Shown: piece by piece, positions 22,760 to 34,135 of the stretch
Position numbering within the stretch: position 1 is the first letter of the stretch
Layout of the letters: the number at the start of each line of letters is the position of its first letter
Assembly (NCBI RefSeq): GCF_029962835.1
Contig: NC_080577.1
Coordinates: forward strand, 32,718,501-32,782,500
DNA length: 64,000 nucleotides
Reading direction: 5' to 3'
DNA from: Magnolia sinica
Taxonomy: Eukaryota > Streptophyta > Magnoliopsida > Magnoliales > Magnoliaceae
The notes under the pieces: generated by a model
Databases searched by the model: none
What the model was told of the DNA's origin: nothing
Seen by the model: only the letters and a program-made list of their open reading frames with translations
Program-made: the position numbers and the translations under genes

Positions 22760-24900
22760 TTTTTTAGCAATAGTATTTTGGTGAACTCTTTTTTCTTTTT
22801 CTTTTTTTCCTTTATCTATCCCATGGATTGTTGATACTGGGTTTTTTTTTTTTTGGTGTGTGATATTTGCTAATGGCATCAATTTTAGATAGTCATGAAG
22901 TAATTGTTTTAATCCATTTTATAGGACCATTTGATTTAATAATTTCTCCCTTATCCGTCTTTGCTTGTCCAGGTGAAGTTGAAGTTAGTACATTAGAATT
23001 TAGTCCGCATGCATGTAGATTTAATTAGTCTTTTGTTCAACACAAAACGGCTTTCATGTTGAAGATCCAACCATAATGGGCACTCTAAAGGTCAGCATAT
23101 CCAACCATAATGTTGAAGATCCACCTTTTTTTTTCTATTGAATTTTTGCATTTTTCTGAATTGTGTGAGAACACCCATATCAAATACTTGTTGTAAGTGA
23201 ATATTCTCCATTTTTTTCTTTGGATTGGTTGGTGAGGGTGTGTCCCATTTGTTTCTACTTCTTAGAAGCATTTGGGGATCAAATGGGACCCGTTTGTCAT
23301 CACTCATAGATTTTTGTCCTGATGGCAGTAAGATTCACCAACAACAAAGCTCTGTCGCTATTAGTGATTCTTATGCCATCATTTTCATTATGGAACATTC
23401 TAAGTTGATGCTCACCTATCAAAGATTGGATTTTGGTATTCTTGCTAATGGATCCTTGTGGGACATGATCCTCCCACATAAGCTCATCAGCATGGCCTGA
23501 TCAGATGTGAGGGCCATCCTGGCAGAATCATCCAGCTTCTCTAGCAGATGGCAGCCACACCTGATCATCTGATCATCATAAAAAAATGGCAATGAAAATA
23601 TTTGTAGCATATGTCCTATACTTCTAATTTTCAGATCTTAATCTTAATTTTCCCATTGTTTTCTTAATTTTCAAAATCTATCTTCTAGTGACAGCCAATT
23701 CTCTCTGAATTTTCCTTTTGAACTAGTTCCACATCTCTTATATTTGCACTCTTATATTTGCAAGAGTAATAGACAAGCCCCTCAAGAACAACGACGATTT
23801 CGTCTGGGCAATCGATACTCCACTTGCAGGGAAATTCATCAACGACGTTGAATATTGCAAGGACCTGTTCCCTCTATTATTTTTCTTTTGGAAAACATGA
23901 CTGACATGTAAGAAAAAGGCTTCTTAGTTGCTTCATGTAGCATAGCATTTTGCATTATAACCAATTATGTAAAAAGTAGTTGAGGGATCTGAATTTGTTG
24001 TAACTAGAGCTTCTGAAAATCTTGATATGCAAGAGGATCAGTGACATAAATGGAGCAGCCTGGACTTTTCCACCACAAATTAGATGGACAAGAATGGAGA
24101 CACTATGAGTTGAATTCTTATCTCTGTCTTCCTTATGAAGCTAACATTCCAGTGTTATCAAAATACGTACACGTTTGGGTTGTATGTATGTCTTACATAT
24201 AGTGAAGATACATATAGAAGCTGCATTATCAGGCTCAACTCAGGCTGGATGATTTTTCGTGAATCTTTTGATTTTTAATAGCATATTAGATCAAAGAAGA
24301 GAAAAGACTTAAAAGTGAAGGATGAAGAGGATTCCCATCCTTCCTTTGGATTGATGCATTACCAAATCCGATTCTTTGTCTTCCCTTTGTCTTCAAAAGC
24401 CAAATGGAGCCTAAGCCCCTTTTTAAACATATTAGACTCCATATGGTCGTCACAAGCCAAATGGAGCCTAAGCCCCTTTTTAACTCCGCCAATGCAACTC
24501 CTTGCATTGCCAGTCCCAAGCCTGGGTAAAGGAGGAGGGAGAATGGGCATCAAGGTGAGTTGTGTACTATTTATTCATTCATACATTTTATTCTCTCCCA
24601 TCCCTCAACCCCTCCGTTTCTTGTGAAATTATATTGCTAGAAAATGTGTATTTGGCTGATTTAAGATGTGGGTGTTGTTTTTTTTTTTTTTTTAATTTCA
24701 TTTTGGGTTTTGGTAAAGAATCCCTGTTTTGTTTTGTTTTTATTTTTTTGTTTTTTTTAATAAAAAAAAAAAATTTGAAAGTTGCTGGTTTTTCTACATG
24801 CAAAACAATGATTTTTCACCTGGGTTTATTTTGTTTTATCTTCTATTTTTTAATGTTCTGCTGTTCATGTCTTCTGCAAAGATTGAGGTGGTTTACTTTC
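22760..24900. other. MULE interior with unassigned exon-like islands
   Basis: Mostly AT-rich, with three islands of richer composition. At 23,225-23,500 there is a 91-codon frame without recognised motif. At 23,764-23,880 a frame reads PLKNNDDFVWAIDTPLAGKF and looks like real coding sequence but was not identified. At 24,049-24,200 a frame begins MEQPGLFHHKLDGQEW. Around 24,399-24,484 a 29-bp block containing AGCCAAATGGAGCCTAAGCC is repeated. These could be further captured exons. Confidence 0.4.
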
Positions 24901-24915
24901 ACATTTGCTGAGAAA

Positions 24916-25158
24916 ATGGTGGGAGATTCAAGGGAAGGAGAGTCCTATCAGGAGTTTCTTGATCTGATTCCTAATGAAAGGGATTGGTTGGTAAGGGATA
25001 GAGAATCCTTTCAAGTTACAGAAGAGAAAAAGTTGGAGCTGAGGCTCAGGCCACCTGGGGTTTGGATTTCCAAAGAAAACTGTAGCAGAGAAAGACATCT
25101 CTCTATTGGGTATTTTCCAAAGGCTCCCAAGAACAGCAATCCTTCTGCTGAACCAGAG
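24916..25158 (+). pseudogene. Captured Aux/IAA first exon (IAA18/IAA26-like)
   Basis: Aux/IAA proteins are nuclear repressors of auxin response that bind ARF factors and TOPLESS. The 81-codon frame starts MVGDSREG and contains LDLIPNERDW and then EEKKLELRLRPPG, which is domain I of the IAA18/IAA26 group (usual form EEKKLELRLGPPG, with the LxLxL repression motif kept). HLSIGYFP also fits that group. The frame ends exactly at a donor-like AACCAGAG|GTGGAT in phase 0. Domain II (the GWPPV degron) and the PB1 dimerisation domains are absent here and were not found nearby. If expressed it would be a short repressor fragment without its degron. It lies between MULE ends in the same direction as the transposase. 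Confidence 0.82.
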
Positions 25159-25811
25159 GTGGATTATTGTTGGCATGTCCACAGTTGGTTTCAATTGCAC
25201 TATCAACTTATTTGGTGTCAATGTGTAGTATCTGAATATTTTACAGAAAGTTGTCCAACTACAGTTCATGTGCAAGATTCCCTTACAATGGGATTAATCA
25301 GGTTTAGTGCAACCTCAAGGAGTAATCAGCTATGGATCTAATCTGTAGCCAAACATATATTGCTACGGATTTTATTCATAGCCTTTTGTCCACTTTCTGG
25401 TATTATATATTTTGAATTTCTTCATATATTTATTTTATCAAATTTAGTGGAACCAAGTCATTTTGTCTGTCAATTCATTTAGTGGAACCAGGGATGTTGT
25501 GCGTGAAGGCCACTTCAATCAAATTTTTCTTTATGAGATGGATGCAGATGCAGGCTGGGTGGAGGGATTTATTTAATTTATTTTTTAAAGCATTTTTGTG
25601 TAATTTTTTTGAAAGCATGCATAGACAAATGTAATTTTTTTATTCTTTGATGTATGGCTGAATGATAAAATTTAATTGATCTGGTTCTAACTAGCTAGCA
25701 TTGTTGTGTTTATTTCACCCATATCCAAATAATAACTAGCCAGTATGCAGAGACATGTAATTTTGGGGTTCACACCCTTTTGTAAGAAACAAGAGTATTT
25801 GCAATTTACTT
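25159..25811. other. MULE interior, no gene
   Basis: AT-rich sequence with no supported frame. It could include intron sequence carried over with the Aux/IAA exon. The phrase TTTAGTGGAACCA occurs twice near 25,445 and 25,480 and foreshadows the tandem array that follows. Confidence 0.4.
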
Positions 25812-27008
25812 CACAACCCCGTCACTTTATCTAATGGAATCCCGTCACTTTATCCAGTAATCCCATCACTTTATCTACATTAACCTTGTCACTGTGTCTA
25901 GTGAACCCCGTCACCTTGCACTGCAACGTCGTCACTGTGTCTAGTGAACCCCGTCACCTTGCACTGCAACCTAGTCACTGTGTCTAGTGAACCCCGCAAC
26001 GTCGTCACTGTGTCTAGTGAACCCCGTCACCTTGCACTGCAACCTAGTCACTTTGTCTAGTGAACCCCATCACTTTGCACTGCAACCTAGTCACTGTGTC
26101 TAGTGAACCCCGTCACTTTGCACTGCAACCTCGTCACTTTTTCTAGTGAACCCCGTCACTTTGCACTGCAACCTCGTCACTTTGTCTAGTGAACCCCGTC
26201 ACTTTGCACTACAACCTCGTCACTTTGTCTAGTGAACCCCGTCACTTTGCACTGCAACCTCGTCACTTTGTCTAGTGAACCCCGTCACTTTGCACTACAA
26301 CCTCATCACTTTGTCTAGGAAACCCCGGCAACTTCGTCACTATACAAAGTGAAACCTGTCACTTTTTACTGCAACCTCGTCAATTCATCTAGTGGAACCA
26401 GTTCACTTTGTCCGGCAACCCGTCACTTTTTTCAACAATCCAATGGTTGGATTGGATTGCAACCTCGTCACTTTGTCTAGTGAACCCCGTCACTTTGCAC
26501 TGCAACCTCGTCACTTTGTTTAGTGAACCCCATCACTTTGCACTGCAACCTCGTCACTTTCTCTAGTGAACCTCGTCACTTTGTATAGTGAACCCTCCAA
26601 TGGTTGGATTGGATTGCAACCTCGTCACTATGTCTAGTGAACCCCGTCACTTTGCACTGCAACCTCGTCACTGTGCCTAGTGAACCCGTTCACTTTGCAC
26701 TGCAACGTCGTCACTTTGTCTAGTGAACCTGTTCACTTTGCACTGCAACGTCGTCACTTTGTCTAGTGAACCCCGTCACTTTGCACTACAAACTAGTCAC
26801 TGTGTCTAATGAACCCCATCACTTTGCACTGCAACCTTGTCACTTTGTCTAGTAAACCCCGTCACTTTACCCTACAACATCGTCACTTTGTCTAGTGAAC
26901 CCCGTCACTTTGCACTACAACAACCTCGTCACTGTGTCTAGTGAACTCTGTCACTTTGCACTGCAACCTCGTCAATGAGTCTAATGAACCCCGTCACTGT
27001 GTCATTGT
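25812..27008. repeat. Minisatellite, 43-bp unit, about 27 copies
   Basis: The array alternates two half-units of about 21-22 bp, one reading CGTCACTTTGCACTGCAACCT and the other CGTCACTTTG then TCTAGTGAACC. Both share GTCACTTTG, so the 43-bp unit arose by doubling of an older 21-bp repeat. A longer-range duplication is marked by CCAATGGTTGGATTGGATTG at 26,440 and again 157 bp later. Sequence variation between units is moderate. No coding potential is seen. Confidence 0.93.
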
Positions 27009-28814
27009 GGGTTGAACAAATTAGTTTAATTTAGTTAACCTATGTCACGTATCCAATTAATTTCCAAGTGCCTGAGTATCAAGCGTCATATTGCCAGAGT
27101 ATTATATAACTCCAAATTAAACTGGTTTGCTTTCTGTCTTAAGGCTAAAAATATTAAAAATCCACCAGTATCCACCAATGGGATTGAACTCACCTGGCGA
27201 CATGTGGAGGGACTTGGCTGCACATGCATTTTGGGGCATCCATGCGGGTTGTAGCGGATTTTCAGTACAGATGGTGAGTCCCACTCTCGCATTGTGGTGC
27301 GGCCATTATTTATTGGACATGCCTGATTTTTTTAGCGAGAGCATCTATCTATGGTGGGGCCTGGAAGATGAACGGCTTGGAACTTAATCCAACACGTGTG
27401 CCGCTTAGGCAAGTGTGGAATGTGATTCAAGTTGGAATATCTGACCTAAGACTTGGTTGGACAATCCTAACCGTGAACGAATCTTTCCTACTAAATATGG
27501 ACTCTGATGTTTGTCTTTTATACCGTAGTTTCGAAAGGTTACAAGCGTCCAAATAGCAAGGAATTTGTAATCTAGCTAATGAGCTCTTGGGGTAATGGAT
27601 GAGTGCATTAATATGCATGGATGCTTTTCTCAACAAAAAGCAGGAAACGTGTTTTAAAACCTGGAAATTGTTCATATGCCATATAACAAACTCAAATTAA
27701 ACCATACAAGTCGTAGGCCCTGATTCAAATGGCTTTTCAACCATACAAGTCGTAGCTAGGATAATCATTGCCATCGCTGATGTATGAATCCTGTGCACAG
27801 TTCTGCAGTTATAATATGAGCCTGAATTATCCAAAGTTGATATTTCAAGCCTGCCTGGTAGATAACTAATTAATATAAGTGGGTCTGACCTTACAAACCA
27901 AATTTGTTTATTTTAATCCCACACAAAATATTTAACAGGCCACCACACAAAAAAGAAAAAAGAAAAAAATAGAAGCCTGTATTGATAGGATGATCCAATC
28001 CATAACTTGGATGCTCCAATTGAACAATCTAAACTGTTACTTTTAACAGGCTACCATGCAACAATTGCATTTATTGGACCTTTAAAAAAATAAGAAAATA
28101 AAAAAACTCCTGAGAAGATCATCCCCGACCACATATGAGCAGAAAGAGCTCCATATAGCCGTTATACTCTTGCGAATTGTCATCAACCGACAAGCCTGTC
28201 AAAAGAAAAAAAAAATTTGAAAGAAATGAAAGAACTTAGAAACATGCTTCTTATGAAATGATTTATTTTGCACATGATTTTCTTCCTGCTTATGAAATGA
28301 TTTATATTGCACATGATTTTCTTCCTGCTTAAAAATGATCATCAACCCTAATTCAAGATACAAAATTGAAGATTAAGATGATCTAATCCTAATGCACTCA
28401 ATCAATGAAAGCAATAGTTTTCTAACATCCACCTAGCAGGACCTACCATGGGAAAAATAAAAATTCTTAAGGAGCCCTATGTATGCCTATAACTTTTCTA
28501 AAATATAAGTTCCAAGTAACTTTGTGCAGTAGATGGTGCTTAGGAGAGGAAAATTACCTAGGACTCTCTCAAGCTATAACTTTCTTACACTTGAAAGTTG
28601 CAAAAAAATTACAAGTACTGTGGGTATTTTTTCACTGATGAAGGAGAATTTTGGCCTGGATTCCATACACAACAAGACCCATCATGAATTCAATCAGAGC
28701 ATATTTACATCCCGCAACAACTATGATAATAATAAAAAATAAAATCAAAGCACATACCTTCCATTAAAAAGATTTTCATGATTGTAAGTATGTTTCATAC
28801 CTTTACATTTCACA
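27009..28814. other. MULE interior between the array and the protease gene
   Basis: At 27,060-27,107 there is the right end of the GATACTC miniature-element family (AAGTGCCTGAGTATC-like, then GCCAGAGTAT). At 27,330-27,420 a GTGGGGCC segment resembles 55,225-55,290. A 39-bp unit (CTTATGAAATGATTTAT...) is duplicated in tandem at 28,250-28,327. No complete coding frame is supported. Confidence 0.45.
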
Positions 28815-31800
28815 TTACTGTAGTGTAATCATTTTGCCCAGCATCAGTTGTGCAACCAACTTTTTTCGTTCAAAATTCATCAGCCCCTGATGATGAAAGT
28901 AGATTGTAAGTATGTTTCATAAATTTTGTATAAGAAAAAGGAAAAAAAAAGGAAAATTTACTGAGTTGAAATCAAATATATCTCCTCGGGAAAGACATTC
29001 CATAAATTTCATTAAGTAGACACCACAGTCAAACCTGTTAATATCATACAGAGATAGGTAAATATTATTAAATAAGAGTAAATTCACATTTTTAAATGGG
29101 AAATGACTTACGAATTTGGTTGCTGGGGGCATTCTTGGTCTATAGAGACAGTAAATCCATCACATTCTATTTCACAAGTTTTTAATAAATGGATCTCCAA
29201 ATGTGAAACCTACATTTATAATGAAGAAGTATTAAGTACTTTCACAATCACAATTTTTTAAGTTGAATGTTCTTCCATTGAAAAAATTAATATACATACC
29301 ATCGTATTGATGTAGGTTGATGTTTGGTGACCTTTGAGAGAGTTGTAAATTGAAAATATTTTTCTCTTTAAGTCAATGACAAGCAAGTACCAATGGAACA
29401 TTTCATTCAGTGGGATCATAATTTTTTTCTTTATTCTTTAGCTCGTAAGGAATCTTCCTTATAATACATTCAATTTTTTCATCACTACCATCATAATATA
29501 TATCTTCAATTTTCCTGTCTCCTTTCGCTATAATTCTCGTTGTACACACATATTTCTGCAATGGTTCAATTTAAATTAAATTAACATCATTTAAACACAA
29601 ATTACTTATACATGATAATTTTGATACACATATAAATGATGAAGCTTACATAAAACCATGCGTTGAAGAAGTGACATTTTAACAAATCATGCCCACCACT
29701 ATTTTCTCAAATAGCCATCAATTCGGTATACTTGGATATAACCTGCATCAAATTTAACATATTAATCAATTAAGTCATATCCATGAATGATGGATCATAC
29801 CTCCTCGTAATATAACATTTAATTTATACCTCATCATCTACCCATTTCATTGGATTCAATAAAGACTCTAAGGATCTCCTTTCGACACGAAGTGGGCCAA
29901 ATGTTTCATCCCTAAGGACATATATTATCGTATTATTACAAAAAGATTAAAAAAATAAGTGGGTGGAATTAAAATTAAATACTTAAAGCATCTTACTTGA
30001 TTTTATTCTGAGATTTAAGAGTCATAATTGCATTCACCTCTTCTTGGGATAACATATACTCATCACTCTTTTCCATACGTGATTGGATTCCAAGAGTTTC
30101 ACATATACTTTTACCTTTAGTTTTACATTCAGTGTATAGAGATTGTAAGACTTTTGAAGGAATCCTCTTCCTACCCTGCTCTTTGACACGCTTCACTAAA
30201 AAGTTTTGATTTGTAACAAAAGTCTCTTTTATCTTCGTATTCGCATGAAAGGGAGTAGAAACTTATGGTATGTTAGAATTTTCTTGCATGTCCTTAATTA
30301 TCTCACATGATGTAGCTTCCCAATCGCGGTTTCTCTTTAACTCTTTCACTTCATTAGACAACCGTTGTATGATTATTTCTTTATCAAGTATCTTATCTCT
30401 TAACTCTTTATTTTCCATCAGTAATTCTATGTACTCACTATTGTCTTCATTTTTCTTATTCTATATGAAAAAAATATAATATCTTATTTAGATTAAAGCA
30501 TTCCTAATTATTATGGATGAAAAATAAATACATATGAAAAAAGTTTATTATGATTACTTGTATCATTAAATTCTCTATAATGTTCAAAAATTTAAGTTCA
30601 AATTGTTTGCACATTTCGTTGACTGCACTTGATATCTCCTGTATAAAAATCACAAGAATCAATGAAATGGAATTAGCATTCTAACGCATTGTGATCTATA
30701 AAATATACACAAATTTTAAATAATTGTTGTATTCAGAATAATTACATTTTTGTCTTTAATTTGTAAAAATATAAGCTCCAAATGACTACATGTTTCTTGG
30801 GTGATATTTGATGCCTATATGCAAATCACAATAAAGATAATAAGAAATTAGTATCACATGATAACATGATTAAAAAAATATACGCATATATAAAATATTT
30901 GTTAAGTGGGGAACAGTTACAATTTTCTCTAACATGTTGACCAATTTAGATTCCAAATGATGGCACATTTCTTCTGCAGTGTTTGATGTATCCTGTATGC
31001 CAATTAAAAATACAAATATTTTTTAATGTGTGATCACTATTGATTGCATATCAAGTACAAAAAAGAAACGCGAATCACTTATAGGAGGAGATAGTAGATT
31101 TCTCTCTCATACGTAAGCTTTATTTCTTCAATAACCTGATGGATATAAATATATAAATGTATATACTTTATTTGAATAAATTAAATATTAATTTTAAAAT
31201 CTTAATTAAGTTATATAAGTGATTACCTGAGTGTAGATGAGATTATCAATATATTTCCTATGTGTGTCAGCATGTTGGTAACCACCTTCTACCCATCTCA
31301 ATAAACGTGGATATACCATTTTTGTTGTTAACATTGCCTGATGAATGATGTGCTCTTGTAACCATGGCTATGCATAAAATAAATTCATATGAGAAATACA
31401 TATGAGAAAGAAAAGAAAAAAATTGATAGAAGTATTTGTTTACTTACTTCTAGCATTATGACACATCCATTCACATAGCTCTTCTTCTCCTCCACACATT
31501 TAGAAATACTTTTAACCAAGAACTCATAAACAGCAGTAACTCAATCATAACTATTTAATTTTTCCAGCTTATTCATATAGTGCAACAAGAATTTTGGTGT
31601 GGCATGATTTGAAGTTGGAAATAAAATTGTATTAAATATATACAAAATAAAGAGTTTAGTAAAGTCAGCTAAACATTCATCTAAGTTTCTTCCATCCACA
31701 TCTTAATAGTCTCCTCAATCAAATTCCTCAATATAAGAGCATTTGAAAAATATTTGTTTTTAAAATTTTCATCGCAAACATCTAGTTTCTTCTTCATATC

Positions 31801-32202
31801 TAAAGACTCTCCATTCATACTCAACCTCAATATCAAAGCAATGTCTTGGGATTTAATAAATAGCATATTTCCTCCAATGATGAAACTTTTAGTTTCGTTA
31901 TCCCATCTACGTATAATAGTATTTAAAAATGTGCGTTGAACTACTAACCTTGGAAAACGCAAAAATTCCTTAAAAGGAGTGGTTGAAATTATTTTTTTAT
32001 GTTCATCTTTTAAATTAATTTCATTGATAAAATCAAAAAATTTTGATGGGGTACATCTGGTGTTGTAATCATAGTTTTTTGATTGAACTGACTCATCCTG
32101 CAATCAGGAAAATTAATAATGATTAAGGCTATACATAACTTTTGTATCTCAACATAAGGAGAGGTTACTCACCATGTTAAGCATAATATGCTTTTGAAGA
32201 AC
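28815..32202 (-). pseudogene. Ulp1-like (C48) cysteine protease, multi-exon, MULE-borne, broken
   Basis: Ulp1-type proteases cut SUMO-like modifiers from proteins. Read right to left, exons include a 30-base exon (32,173-32,202); a large exon (31,448-32,097) with the plant Ulp1-associated N-terminal region (NTRCTPSKFFDFI, LRLSMNGE, FILYIFNTILFPTSN); a 141-base exon (31,227-31,367); several short helical exons (30,550-31,135); a coiled-coil stretch (30,270-30,470); and the protease (28,815-29,909). Protease landmarks are DETFGPLRVERRSLESLL, then EMFHWYLLVIDLK with the catalytic His, then CPQQPNSFDCGVYLMKFMEC with the oxyanion Gln and catalytic Cys. The last exon ends GKMITLQ and a TAA at 28,815-28,817. 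In-frame stops are seen near 31,545, 30,244 and 29,706, and frame changes near 31,690 and 29,437. The position normally holding the catalytic Asp reads Asn (IYNSL). It faces the transposase gene. Confidence 0.82.
30555..31000 (-). repeat. Three tandem copies of a coiled-coil exon in the Ulp1-like gene
   Basis: Three minus-strand exons of about 72-80 bases, spaced about 178 bp apart, encode related peptides: DTSNTAEEMCHHLESKLVNM, ASNITQETCSHLELIFLQI and EISSAVNEMCKQFELKFLNI. Each begins after an AG acceptor and ends at a GTAA-type donor, and each carries the pattern C-x-x-[LF]-E. A possible fourth, more diverged relative (VIEEIKLTYERE) lies at about 31,085-31,135. The regular spacing points to tandem duplication of exon plus intron. 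Confidence 0.7.
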
Positions 32203-32650
32203 CTGTCAAATGAAAGGGATAGACACCTGCTTAAGGACAAAAGATTGCTGGTCAAAAAAATATTTCTTTACAAAGAGAAGATGCCCTATATAGTGAAGAT
32301 TATTTATCAGTCTAATTTTGTGCAGAATATCATGAATTGGTGCAACCAGGCGCAACCTTGATTAAAAATCTAGAAACAGCATGTAGCTTATGCTACACGC
32401 TATGTAACTTATGCGTCAGGCTTCAAAGGGGTGAATGCTACACTACACACAATTAGTTATTTAAAACACTGATCAGGATTTTAGCCTTTGAATTGGAACA
32501 TATATCAATGGGCCAAACCGATTAATGATAAATCTCACTTTGTATGGTGAAAAGACAACAAATAAAAGCTCTAAATGGGATATTTCAACCCTATCAAATA
32601 ATCACTTTTTGTATTTGGAAAAAGCTCAAACCCAACCGCTAGTCTCAACG

Positions 32651-32976
32651 TGTCACGCCCCAAACTCGGAAACCGGGCTCACAAAATTTCCGATCGCCGA
32701 TTCCCGACAACTCCGTAGAACCCCATTCTCGCTCCCGGCACCCATCACCACGTTCCGATCCTGGGATGCTACAAGGAGGATTTTCAACATCGCTTTGATT
32801 CGTAATAAGCATAACCAAAGGCAAACCACAAACAAAACCAAAAACTCCATCGCATTTCCACTATAATAAAAACTTTACAAGTACAATGAGCATAAGGGAA
32901 ATACAATGATGATAGACCAAAAATTCTAAAAAGATCAGCTATGCGCCCAAGCCTCAGCGCTGCTGCGATCCAACGT
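32651..32976 (-). mobile_element. Partial copy of the 4.1-kb solo LTR, made by the tandem duplication
   Basis: It opens TGTCACGCCCCAAACTCGG after CAACG, exactly like 34,136 onward, and is cut off at CCAACGT where unit 2 begins. It is therefore not an independent insertion but the end of duplication unit 1. It has diverged noticeably from the corresponding part of unit 2 between 32,690 and 32,760. Confidence 0.88.
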
Positions 32977-34135
32977 ACTCATAAACAGCAGTAGCCCAAT
33001 CATAACTATTCAACTTTTTCAGGTTATTCACATAGTGCAACAAGAATTTTGGTGTAACATGATTTGAAGTTGGAAATAAAATTGTATTAAATATATACAA
33101 AATAAAGAGTTTAGTAAAGTCAGTTAAACATTCATCTAAGTTTCCTCCATCCACCTCTTAATATTCTCCTCAATCAAATTCCTCAATATAAGAGCATTTG
33201 GAAAATATTTGTTTTTAAAATTTTCATCGCAAACATCTAGTTTCTTCTTCATATCTAAAGACTCTCCATTCATACTCAACCTCAATATCAAAGCAATGTT
33301 TTGGGATTTAATAAATAGCATATTTCCTCCAATGATGAAACTTTTAGTTTCGTTATCCCATTTACGTATAATAGTATTTAAAAATGTGCGTTGAACTGCT
33401 AACCTTGGAAAACGCAAAAATTCCTTAAAAGGAGTGGTTGAAATTGCTTTTTTATGTTCATCTTTTAAATTAATTTGATTGATAAAATCAAAAAATTTTG
33501 ATGGGGTACATCTGGTGTTGTAATCATAGTTTTTTGATTGAACTGACTCATCCTGCAATCATGAAAATTAATAACGATTAAGGCTATACATAACTTTTGT
33601 ATCTCATTTTAAAATTTTATTTGAAAAAATTAAGAAACATAAGGAGAGGTTACTCACCATGTTAAGCATAATATGCTTTTGAAGAACCTGTCAAATGAAA
33701 GGGATAGACACCTGCTTAAGGACAAAAGATTGCTGGTCAAAAAAATATTTCTTTACAAAGAGAAGATGCCCTATATAATGAAGATTATTTATCAGTCTAA
33801 TTTTGTGCAGAATATCATGAATTGGTGCAACCAGGCGCAACCTTGATTAAAAATCTAGAAACAGCATGTAGCTTATGCTACACGCTATGTAACTTATGCG
33901 TCAGGCTTCAAAGGGGTGAATGCTACACTACACACAATTAGCTATTTAAAACACTGATCAGGATTTTAGCCTTTGAATTGGAACATATATCAATGGTCCA
34001 AACCGATTAATGATAAATCTCACTTTGTATGGTGAAAAGACGACAAATAAAAGCTCTAAATGGGATATTTCAACCCTATCAAATAATCAGTTTTTGTATT
34101 TGGAAAAAGCTCAAACCCAACCGCTAGTCTCAACG
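32977..34135 (-). pseudogene. Second copy of the 5' exons of the Ulp1-like gene
   Basis: This is the gene part of duplication unit 2. It repeats the 30-base exon (33,658-33,687, VLQKHIMLNM) and the large exon from 33,552 leftwards (DESVQSKNYDYNTRCTPSKF). It then stops at the junction, so the large exon is truncated after NSYDWATAVYEY. The Trp in that phrase is kept, where the other copy has a TGA stop. Both copies share the frame change just before GNLDECL, so that lesion came before the duplication. Because it sits upstream of the complete set, transcripts from the right end would meet this copy first. Confidence 0.8.

Noticed and set aside
23225-23500. 91-codon frame considered as a lectin-receptor fragment
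   Set aside because: Resemblance to S-locus lectin phrases was too weak and the spacing wrong. Kept only as an unassigned island.
25812-27008. Array of short repeats resembling a CRISPR at first glance
   Set aside because: The units are contiguous variants of one 43-bp repeat without unique spacers, and the genome is a plant nuclear genome. It is a minisatellite.
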